Source: Pseudomonas sp. LD120 (lineage in GTDB: Bacteria > Pseudomonadota > Gammaproteobacteria > Pseudomonadales > Pseudomonadaceae). From it: DNA of 64,000 nucleotides. Positions 36,064 through 42,816 of this stretch are shown one piece after another. The notes below the pieces were generated by a model. The model was not told the DNA's origin and ran no database searches. It was given only the letters and a program-made list of their open reading frames with translations. Where the stretch lies: assembly GCF_009861525.1 (NCBI RefSeq), contig NZ_WVHL01000002.1:310001-374000 (forward strand), read 5' to 3'. How positions within the stretch are numbered: the first letter of the stretch is position 1; each line of letters opens with the position of its first letter. The translations under genes were made by a program, and so were the position numbers.

Positions 36064-36634
36064 CCATACAGTGGCGGCGATCCTTGCGGCGTTGGGTGAT
36101 CAGGCACCCAATGAGCACTGGATCGAGGCCTTGAACAATGGCACCCACGTGCTGATCCGGCCATTGCATCGGCAAGACCGCCAGTTGGCGTTCGCGTTTC
36201 TCGGGCAGTTGTCCGCCGAGTCGCTGCGCAGCCGCTTTTTTGCGCAGGTCGAGCAAAGCGCGCGGTCGATGCTCGATTATTTGATGGACGTGGATTATCA
36301 ACAACGCATGGCTTACATCGCGATGATTCATGAGCGGGGGCAATTAACCGAGGTCGGGATCAGTCGCTATGCCGCCTGCATCGACCCTGGGCAATGCGAA
36401 TGCTCGGTGGTCGTCGCTGATCGCTGGCAACGCCGGGGCCTGGGCACGCTCCTGATGCGGCACTTGATCAGCGCGGCCCAACGCAACGGTTTCAAGACCA
36501 TGGTGTCGATTCACCAGGCTAACAACTTTGCCATGCATAGCCTGTCGCGTAGCCAGGGCTTTCACAGCCGCTATCCGGCGACCGGCGAAGACGAAATCAT
36601 TCATGAACTCGATCTGACACCGCGCAGGGGGTAA
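36053..36634 (+). CDS. GNAT-family N-acetyltransferase, paralogue of the 3135 gene
   Basis: 193 residues from ATG 36053, overlapping the alcohol dehydrogenase stop. It shares with the 3135-3698 protein HWIEALN-G-HVLIRPL, SRYAA, the CEC/CSVVVAD motif and the acetyl-CoA loop QRRGLGTLLMRHLI. The two are clear paralogues, each encoded in a module with an FNR-like regulator. The substrate is unknown; protein or small-molecule acetylation under stress is inferred. Confidence 0.85.
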   Translation: MFTDHTVAAILAALGDQAPNEHWIEALNNGTHVLIRPLHRQDRQLAFAFLGQLSAESLRSRFFAQVEQSARSMLDYLMDVDYQQRMAYIAMIHERGQLTEVGISRYAACIDPGQCECSVVVADRWQRRGLGTLLMRHLISAAQRNGFKTMVSIHQANNFAMHSLSRSQGFHSRYPATGEDEIIHELDLTPRRG

Positions 36635-36689
36635 GGGCGCGGCAATTGGGTTTTACGGCTGGGTGACCGATAGAGACTGGAGCACGACG

Positions 36690-37442
36690 ATGTTCATGAA
36701 CACTGAGTACAGCACACCGCCTGCACCAGCACGCCCCTATTCGCGGGTGGGAAGCCTTGATCCGTCAGCCTTGCACAAATGGCTTCTGTCGCCGAATTCA
36801 TCCCAGCAAGAACGAGAGCGAATGGATGAACTCATCGTCTGCAACCTGCGTATCGGCCGGGGCGCAGCGCTTTATCACGCGGGAACGGCCTCGCGCCACC
36901 TGTACTTCATCCGCTTGGGCAGCTTCAAAACCCTCTATTGCTGCGAGCAAGGGCACCAGTTGGTGACTGGGTTCGCGATGTCCAACCAGGCCCTGGGCCT
37001 GGAGGCAATCACCGGCGAGTGCCACGCCTGCAGCGCCTTGGCCCTAGAAGACAGTGAAGTGATGTCAATTTCATACTCGGGTCTAGAGCGTTTGGCGCAA
37101 GACATGCCTGCGCTGCAAGCAAACCTGAACAGGTTGCTGAGCCGGGAAATCAGGCGCAGCCAGCACATGCTCATTACCTGGGGACACTACAGCGCACAAG
37201 AACGTCTGGCGATTTTCGTGCTGGGGCTCTCCAGGCGCTTTGCCGCCAGGGGCTACTCTGCGCACCACTTCGTACTGCGAATGTCACGCGAGGACATTGC
37301 GTCTTTTATTGGTGTCAGGTCTGAAACCATTTGCCGATCCATTACCCAGTTGCGCGAGCTGCAACTGGTGAATATCGAAGGCCGCAACGTCGAGATCATC
37401 CACTTGGCGCAGCTCGAGGCATTTTGTCAGCGTGGCTATTGA
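36690..37442 (+). CDS. Crp/FNR-family regulator lacking the N-terminal cluster cysteines
   Basis: 250 residues. It aligns with the FNR-like protein at 6292 along its length, but the N-terminal CxxC...C cluster is absent (WLLSPNSSQQERERM in its place); the cysteine of HAC remains. It therefore should not hold an FNR-type iron-sulfur cluster and may be a Dnr-like or otherwise signalled paralogue. Its recognition helix reads E212-T-I-C-R216, with the same Ser-to-Cys change as its paralogue. ATG 36690 has GGAG seven bases upstream. It follows the GNAT gene by 55 bp and may be in the same operon. Confidence 0.82.
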   Translation: MFMNTEYSTPPAPARPYSRVGSLDPSALHKWLLSPNSSQQERERMDELIVCNLRIGRGAALYHAGTASRHLYFIRLGSFKTLYCCEQGHQLVTGFAMSNQALGLEAITGECHACSALALEDSEVMSISYSGLERLAQDMPALQANLNRLLSREIRRSQHMLITWGHYSAQERLAIFVLGLSRRFAARGYSAHHFVLRMSREDIASFIGVRSETICRSITQLRELQLVNIEGRNVEIIHLAQLEAFCQRGY

Positions 37443-37560
37443 CCCCGGGCCCTTCAGGCCCGTAGCGGGCAACGCGCGCAGCCCGGCCCGCACAGCGCCG
37501 TGACCAACTTGCTACAGGTGTACTAGCAGACCTTGCCCAGCCACTTACGATCAGCCCGCC

Positions 37561-38036
37561 ATGTCCACGCCAAGCGACGAAAGCCGCCAGATCGTTGCTT
37601 CAATGGCGCACAGTGTTGGCCCCAATGCTGACAGCGCCAGCATCGCCGAGGCGATTGTCGCCACCTTGCACGCCATGAATCGCGCGCTCACGCCGATCGT
37701 CGGCTAGCAAGGCATCGCCGCGCTGTGCCGCCGAAGCCTTAACAACCTACTGGGTAACGCCGCCAAATACCCCCCGACGCAGGGCAGGGTGACGCTCTCG
37801 GTCACCACCCAGGGCCACGTAGTGCAACTGACGCTAAGCGACAACGGCATCGGTATCCCCGCGAAGGCGCTGCTGTTCATCTTCAAGCTGTTCAGGACGA
37901 CCAGGCGACCGGCTTCAACGGCACCGGCCTGACTGTCGTGCGGGAGCGGGTTCAAGCCCGGTACGGCGACCGGGATGAGCGAGGGCCGCGGCCAAGCAGC
38001 CTGTTTGTGGTGACGCGGCCCTTAGTGGAGCGCTGA
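37561..38036 (+). pseudogene. Fused relic: small helical protein start joined to a histidine-kinase ATPase end
   Basis: The ATG at 37561 opens 48 codons (MSTPSDESRQIVASMAH... to RALTPIVG) ending in TAG; the same frame goes on as QGIAALCRRSL and then abruptly becomes a histidine-kinase ATPase domain (NNLLGNAAKY with the N-box Asn, and LSDNGIGIP). After FKLFR a frameshift occurs, and the next frame continues QDDQATGFNGTGLTVVRER to SLFVVTRPLVER and a stop at 38036. One stop, one frameshift and one internal deletion joining two genes make this clearly non-functional. Confidence 0.72.
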
Positions 38037-38149
38037 CAGCCCTCGGGCGTCACTGGGGCGATGCCCTGGTTGGCCTTTTGCCAAGGCGGCGCTGCGGATG
38101 CAGGTAGAGCGTGCGCAGGCCTTGAAAAGCCCTTAATCTAGCGCCGCTT

Positions 38150-38319
38150 TGTGGTTCCACCCTGGGGTGGAGAATAGGGAAGCAGGTGCGCCTTATGGCC
38201 AGTCCTGCGCTGCCCCCGCAACTGTGAAAGGTTAGCGCTTATGCATTTGCCACTGGCCGAGTCTGGCCGGGAAGGCGCACCAGCGTGTCGAGCCTTGAGC
38301 CAGGAGACCTGCCACAAGT
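38150..38319 (+). ncRNA. Cobalamin (AdoCbl) riboswitch
   Basis: Contains the ordered hallmarks of the class: GAATAGGGAAGCAGGTGCG, then CCAGTCCTGCGCTGCCCCCG followed by CAACTGTGA (B12 box region), the GCCACTGG...GTCTGGCCGGGAAGGCG arm, and AGCCAGGAGACCTGCC at the end. It lies 54 bp upstream of the CbiM-like gene and so should repress it when cobalamin is plentiful. Ends are approximate. Confidence 0.92.
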
Positions 38320-38372
38320 GCTGCCGATGCCGTCGGCAGCTTCCATACTCGCATCCCTCGGAGGGAGAACCG

Positions 38373-39020
38373 ATGCATATCGAACCCGGCGTGCTCAATG
38401 CCGCCAAAGTGCTGTACGCCAATGCTGCTGCGATCGCCACCCTGGCGGCGTTTGCCCCCAAGCTGCTACGCCCCGATAACCTGATCAAGAGCGTGCTCGC
38501 CGCGGCGTTCTTCTCGGTGTTCATGGAAGTCTTTCATCTGCCGGTGGGGGCCTCGGAGTTGCACTTTGTCGGTGCGTCCGCGGTGTACATCATCTTCGGC
38601 TTCATCCCTACCTTGTTTGGCTTTGCCATCGGCTTGTTGCTTCAGGGGTTGCTGTTCGAGCCTCAAGACCTGATGCACCTGGGGGTCAACTCGTTGTCGC
38701 TGATGTTGCCGCTGATTGCCGCCCACGGCCTGCTCGGTCGACGTTTCTTCGATGTCAGTGGACGGCGTATTCGCTGGGCCGAAGTGGTCAAGTTCGACGC
38801 GCTGTATTACACCGGTGTGGTAGCGATGGTGGGTTTCTGGCTGGCGCTGGGCGAGGAGCCAACGCCGCTGAGCAATTGGGCCTGGTTCGCGTTGTCCTAT
38901 CTGCCGCTGGTGGTGTGTGAGCCGCTGTTCACTTGCCTAGTGGCGCGTACCCTCAAGCGCTACGCCGACCACACGCTGGTGGCGCGCTTTACCTGTGTAA
39001 AGGCACTCAGAGTCGCCTGA
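38373..39020 (+). CDS. CbiM-like energy-coupling-factor permease (cobalt uptake)
   Basis: 215 residues beginning MHIEPGVLNAAKV; the N-terminal Met-His of CbiM/NikM proteins takes part in metal binding. About six hydrophobic segments follow. GGAGGGAG lies just before the ATG. No CbiN, CbiQ or CbiO gene is adjacent, so it is a solo S component or borrows a shared module. The cobalamin riboswitch upstream strongly supports a role in cobalt supply for B12. Confidence 0.82.
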   Translation: MHIEPGVLNAAKVLYANAAAIATLAAFAPKLLRPDNLIKSVLAAAFFSVFMEVFHLPVGASELHFVGASAVYIIFGFIPTLFGFAIGLLLQGLLFEPQDLMHLGVNSLSLMLPLIAAHGLLGRRFFDVSGRRIRWAEVVKFDALYYTGVVAMVGFWLALGEEPTPLSNWAWFALSYLPLVVCEPLFTCLVARTLKRYADHTLVARFTCVKALRVA

Positions 39021-39118
39021 CCGCATCAGTACCTGCCGTCCCGAGGTGTCTGGGCGGCAGGTGACGCCACTTAAGTCGAGCTTCATCCATGGGGCTGTCC
39101 GGTGTTAAAGTCGCCGCC

Positions 39119-39502
39119 ATGAAATTGTCCCGTCCCGACCGTTCGCTCATTGCCTGGACCCTGTATTTTTGCGTCCTGTTCAATGTGTTCGCCTGCGGTT
39201 TGGGGCACGGTCAGATGATGGGCTTTGCCCTCAACGGTGTTGGCGGGCAGTTCTGTTCGTCCCTGGGCAGCAAGGCACCGGTGCAGAAGTCCGACTTCAG
39301 CGAGCAGACCGCCAGCACCTGGGCTGGGAGCTTTTCCTGCCCGGTGTGTTCGGGCGCCGCCCTAAATCTGGTCTTGCTGTTCTGCCTGAGTTGGCTGCTG
39401 CGCATCGGGCAGGTCCGGCGGCGCACGCTTGAACCGCGCTGCAAGGCGCCCCCTCGCTATTGCTGGCCCTCAGCCAATCCTCGCGCCTCCCCTCTGATTT
39501 GA
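39119..39502 (+). CDS. DUF2946 family protein, copy 1
   Basis: 127 residues from ATG 39119 (ATG 39089 is also in frame; neither has a strong ribosome binding site). One N-terminal membrane segment (IAWTLYFCVLFNVFACG) is followed by a short region with FSCPVCSG, a second hydrophobic stretch, and the NPRASP ending seen in the other copies. DUF2946 genes are typically beside TonB receptors and copper genes; the C-x2-C suggests metal binding. Function unproven. Confidence 0.75.
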   Translation: MKLSRPDRSLIAWTLYFCVLFNVFACGLGHGQMMGFALNGVGGQFCSSLGSKAPVQKSDFSEQTASTWAGSFSCPVCSGAALNLVLLFCLSWLLRIGQVRRRTLEPRCKAPPRYCWPSANPRASPLI

Positions 39503-39684
39503 GCCCGCAAGTGGCCCGTCGCCTTGGCGGCTGACCGCCGGTAGGCCTGTACCCGTCATCTCTCTGGCTGCCACGGGCAGCGGGTGCTGTGTGGCGCAAT
39601 ACGGGTCGTTGAATTCCAACGATTTCGAGTGTGTGGCATGAATGGCTTCCAACGCTTGCCCCTTAGCCTGAGCGCGCGGGCCTG

Positions 39685-40083
39685 ATGGTCTGGTGCGGCA
39701 TGCGCAATGCCAGCCATCAGAACGCCTGGGTAGCGGCGTTCTTGGCGATCCTGTTGAAGGTCATGGCGCTGCCCATGGCCAGTGCCTTGGGCACCCTGAG
39801 CCTGGAACAATGGCTGGCGGGCAGTTTTTGCTCGTCCGGCGGCGTCCAGCCCATACTCGTGACCCTCGACAAAGACCCCTCCAGCTCCACAGTCCAGGGC
39901 GAGCAGGGCCATTGCTGCTGCGCCCAATCGATTGGCGCCGCGCCTCTGGGATCATCTTCCCTGGCGCTGGTGGATGCTCTCGGCGTGGCGCTGCGCTTGC
40001 CCACGACCTTGTTGTTTTTACCGGCCGTGCGTGACCGCTGGCCGTCGCTCAACCCCCGAGCCTCTCCTGCTCGTTGCAACTGA
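39685..40083 (+). CDS. DUF2946 family protein, copy 2
   Basis: 132 residues (possible alternative start at 39700). An N-terminal hydrophobic segment (WVAAFLAILLKVMALPMA), a central GHCCCAQ cysteine cluster and the RWPSLNPRASP tail shared with the copy at 52674. Located 80 bp upstream of the short ORF and MbnC-like gene at 40164-40831 on the same strand, and so possibly co-transcribed. Confidence 0.76.
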   Translation: MVWCGMRNASHQNAWVAAFLAILLKVMALPMASALGTLSLEQWLAGSFCSSGGVQPILVTLDKDPSSSTVQGEQGHCCCAQSIGAAPLGSSSLALVDALGVALRLPTTLLFLPAVRDRWPSLNPRASPARCN

Positions 40084-40163
40084 CCGCAGTTATCCGCGCA
40101 CCCACAGACCTAGGGCCTGGGGTGTGTATTCACGGTTATTGGTGAGATTGGAAGGAGCAGACC

Positions 40164-40268
40164 ATGGCTCAGATTATTGAACGCCGGCTTCAGCGAACGA
40201 CGCCCCCGCCACCGGGCGTTGTCGACACCCCCCTCAATGGATGCGGGAGGCTGACATGCGCGCTTTAG
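40164..40268 (+). CDS. 34-residue peptide ORF, candidate RiPP precursor beside an MbnC-like gene
   Basis: ATG 40164 has a strong Shine-Dalgarno (GAAGGAG, 6 bases upstream) and runs 34 codons to TAG. The peptide has a basic N-terminal half (MAQIIERRLQRT), a proline run, and two cysteines close to the end (LNGCGRLTCAL). Its stop overlaps the start of the MbnC-like gene by 13 bases, implying translational coupling. It does not resemble the mbnA leader. It may be a true precursor or only a coupling leader peptide. Confidence 0.4.
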   Translation: MAQIIERRLQRTTPPPPGVVDTPLNGCGRLTCAL

Positions 40269-40831
40269 CGATTCCGGCCGGTGCTTCACGACTGGTCAGC
40301 CGCAGCAGCCGATTGCGCAATAGCGGCGACTTTTTGCTGCCGTTTCCCGACTACCCGAGCAACGCTCGCAGCTTTGTGCACCTGGATGCGCGCCTGTTGC
40401 CGTACTGGCACACCCTGTTCGATGTGTGTCCGGGGCTACTCAAGCTTGATCCGCCGGATGGCCTGAACATCTTCCGTGGTTTCATGACCTGGGCTTATCG
40501 CAATCACCCGCCACTGAACTGGACCTATTACCTGAGTGTGTGCCGCTGGTTGCTGGGTTCGCGCTATCAGGGGCAGATCAATGAGGATCACATAGAGGCC
40601 TTTATGAGCGCGGCGGCGGCGCGCTGGATCAACACCGACGACAGTCAGGCCCGTGGTCTGGTACTGGCCTGGCGTGAGTCGCCGGGCTGGGTGTTCGACT
40701 GGAAGGTGGCACCGCGGCCGCTGCCCGATGGCGATCCAGAGGAGTTTCCGCCGGTGCCCTGGGATTTCGCCTGGTGTCCGTTGAGCGGCACGGGCGGGGC
40801 AGGGTTCCGCCGTTGGTTACCGATCCCCTGA
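40256..40831 (+). CDS. MbnC-like RiPP maturation protein, second copy
   Basis: 191 residues, GGGAGG five bases before ATG 40256. It is clearly homologous to mbnC at 48107: both contain YWHTLFD-CPGLL, PDGL-IFR-FM-W, LNWTYYL and a later SAAAARW/GASAARW motif. MbnC is the partner of MbnB (DUF692) in forming oxazolone/thioamide groups on methanobactin. No DUF692 gene is adjacent here, so this copy either works with the MbnB at 47298 or has another role. Confidence 0.78.
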   Translation: MRALAIPAGASRLVSRSSRLRNSGDFLLPFPDYPSNARSFVHLDARLLPYWHTLFDVCPGLLKLDPPDGLNIFRGFMTWAYRNHPPLNWTYYLSVCRWLLGSRYQGQINEDHIEAFMSAAAARWINTDDSQARGLVLAWRESPGWVFDWKVAPRPLPDGDPEEFPPVPWDFAWCPLSGTGGAGFRRWLPIP

Positions 40832-40897
40832 GGACGAGGCAGGTCCTGGGGCCCCGGCTGACTCAACCCACCGCCCTTTGTGGCAGCAGGCGCGCGA

Positions 40898-41113
40898 TCA
40901 GGCGTGCGCCCGTTCGGTGTGCAAAGGGGGATTGGGTAGCCAGCTTTTAAGCAGTGCTTGCAGTTCCGCCTCTTCGATCAAGCCGGCTGGGTAACGGCGC
41001 AAGAGCGCGGCCCTGTATTCAGCTGTCTGCAACAGCACTAGCTCGCACGGGGCTTTGTTGGGCTGTTTCCCTGAGTCGAAAGGTCGAATGTTGACTCGGC
41101 ACGCTGCGCTCAT
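40898..41113 (-). CDS. Hypothetical 71-residue protein
   Basis: ATG 41113 is preceded by AGGTG. The sequence is protein-like, with two cysteines (AACRVN, APCELV) and a helical C-terminal half (EEAELQALLKSWLP). I do not recognise the family. It is convergent with the MbnC-like gene. It could be a small conserved protein, but the call rests on composition and ribosome binding site only. Confidence 0.45.
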   Translation of the reverse strand: MSAACRVNIRPFDSGKQPNKAPCELVLLQTAEYRAALLRRYPAGLIEEAELQALLKSWLPNPPLHTERAHA

Positions 41114-41449
41114 GGCATCACCTATGGCTTGTTGGCGTGGGAAAGCTACGGAGGTTATATGACGAAACGATGACAGTTGGGGCGCGCGCTGCTGCCATCA
41201 CACAGGGGCCTCGCTGCGCTCTGGTGGGAGGTGCACAGGATCTGCGACAGAGCGCCACAGCGGCTGGCGCCTTGTTCTTGGGCCACGGCAGGCGCGCGAT
41301 GCCCGAAATACTGCGCCTGCTGTGCCCGATTGTCGCAGTTGTTGCTGCGCGCCAGCCCTCATACAGTGTGTGGGCGTTGAGCGGAGGCAGACACTTCCAC
41401 GGTTAGCTCAATGCGCAACATTGGCAACTGCGCTAGCGCTGGTTGCCCG
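41114..41449. other. Non-coding stretch upstream of an intrinsic terminator, possible small RNA
   Basis: No protein-like frame. It is followed directly by a strong rho-independent terminator on the plus strand (41450-41473), although the nearest plus-strand gene ends 620 bp upstream at 40831 and an intervening gene is on the other strand. This is the arrangement expected for a small RNA of up to a few hundred bases. Its 5' end is not visible. Confidence 0.4.
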
Positions 41450-41473
41450 CCCTCTGTCCCAGAGGGCTTTTTT
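41450..41473 (+). terminator. Rho-independent terminator
   Basis: CCCTCTG-TCC-CAGAGGG stem-loop, perfect 7-bp stem with a 3-base loop, followed by C and six T residues. The best intrinsic terminator in the window. It belongs to a plus-strand transcript with no evident coding gene. Confidence 0.85.
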
Positions 41474-41643
41474 GTCTGCTGACACCAGGTCATCGCATCA
41501 CCGCTTGATCCCCGGCCCTCGTGAAATGACCGGCTTGCCTTGTCCGGTCTGTCCTGCGTTGTCCTGCCTGGCAGGGGCCGATGCTTTGGCCTGCCTGCGG
41601 CTCGCTGGCGAGCGCAGGTCAGGTGTCGAGGGGGCGCTGAGCC

Positions 41644-41931
41644 TTACTTGGACATCCAACTGATCACCGTCTGGTAATCCTCGGCGCTGCAATCCATGCA
41701 CAAGCCACGTGGCGGCATGGCGTTGAAACCTTCGGTCACGTGCTTGATCAGCACCTCATTGCCCTTTGCCAGGCGCGGTTTCCAAGCGTCTTGATCGCCT
41801 TTTTTCGGCGCCATGGGCAATTGCCCGCTGTGGCAGGCGGTGCAGGCTCGGTTGAACACGGCTTCAGGGTCCTGGGCGGCGTGAGCGCTGGTAAAGGCGA
41901 GTAAACAGGCAGCGGCCAATAGCGTCTTCAT
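41644..41931 (-). CDS. Cytochrome c5-type periplasmic c-type cytochrome
   Basis: 95 residues from ATG 41931 (AGGAG 5 bases upstream). A signal peptide MKTLLAAACLLAFTSAHA precedes the mature protein with a single haem site, RACTACHSG, and a Met ligand in FNAMPPRG, near a CMDCS pair typical of cytochrome c5. It carries electrons in the periplasm. It is encoded divergently from the methanobactin locus and could serve MbnH, but that is inference. A GC-rich hairpin at about 41594-41618 follows the gene. Confidence 0.85.
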   Translation of the reverse strand: MKTLLAAACLLAFTSAHAAQDPEAVFNRACTACHSGQLPMAPKKGDQDAWKPRLAKGNEVLIKHVTEGFNAMPPRGLCMDCSAEDYQTVISWMSK

Positions 41932-42334
41932 GATGCTCCTCATCGTTTTCTTATCATCAGGTTGTCCCGCGTCCACGCGGTCGCAGCAGTGTAGTGAGGG
42001 GTGTTTGTCGACCCTATTGCGACAGCCTGCCGCACCCTCGGCTGGCAGCCGCTTGGCTGGCCGGCCGGCAGCGAACTAGTCGCGCCGCCTGTGGCAGGCG
42101 GTCGCAGGCGGGGCGGGCCAAGGCTGCGTGCTACATTGCCGACCGGCGGCATGCTTTCTCTTGGCAGGGTTACATGCCGTCACTGAGTGCCAGAGGCTCG
42201 CGAGGGGTCCTGGTGCTCTTTCCTGGTTTCATCGGGCGCCCCGGGCGTCCGTCCCTTAGCGATCAGGCACTCAAGCACGGAACATGTCCATTGACTGGGC
42301 ATTGCTGATACACCCAAACAGCAGGGACTCTTGC

Positions 42335-42754
42335 ATGATCCTCAACCAGCACCGGCGACACGCTCGGCCCACCCTCGACCTGCTGCTCTGCTTGTTCGCC
42401 CTGGTGCTGCAAGCCTTGGCCTGGGCCAGCATGCCGTTGCCCCGGTCCAGCGCCAGCGTAGGGGGTGAGTGGCTGCTGGTCTGCAGCGCCGAGGGCGTGC
42501 AGCGTCTGTCCCTGGCCGAGTTCAAGGCCCGCGCCGGCCAGAATCCGGATCAACAAGACCCGCCAGGGCAGGGCGGCGGCCATGGTTGCGCGCTGTGCCC
42601 GTTGGTCACGGGGTTGGCGCTGCAACCGGCCTGGCCCCGGCTGCCCGAGGGGGCGCCGGGTCAAGCGTTTTGCCGCCGCGCAGCGACCCGCGATCTGCGG
42701 ATCACCGGCACCTTCGACACCTCACAGGCTCGGGCACCGCCGGCCATTGGCTGA
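42335..42754 (+). CDS. DUF2946 family protein, copy 3 (methanobactin locus)
   Basis: 139 residues from ATG 42335 (MILNQHRRHARP). One N-terminal hydrophobic helix (LDLLLCLFALVLQALAWAS) and a GHGCALCPLV motif, matching the hydrophobic-start plus C-x2-C plan of the other DUF2946 proteins in the window. It lies 62 bp upstream of the TonB receptor mbnT on the same strand, as DUF2946 proteins often do at copper receptors. Confidence 0.72.
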   Translation: MILNQHRRHARPTLDLLLCLFALVLQALAWASMPLPRSSASVGGEWLLVCSAEGVQRLSLAEFKARAGQNPDQQDPPGQGGGHGCALCPLVTGLALQPAWPRLPEGAPGQAFCRRAATRDLRITGTFDTSQARAPPAIG

Positions 42755-42816
42755 TCGTGCCTCATCACGCTGAGCCTGAACGTTCTGGGCACAGCGCTTT
42801 TATTGATCACCTGTGG

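Noticed and set aside
41594..41618. GC-rich hairpin as a Pseudomonas REP element
   Set aside because: It has a bulged palindrome but lacks the usual REP flanking bases, and no further copies were seen; more likely a 3' hairpin of the cytochrome transcript.
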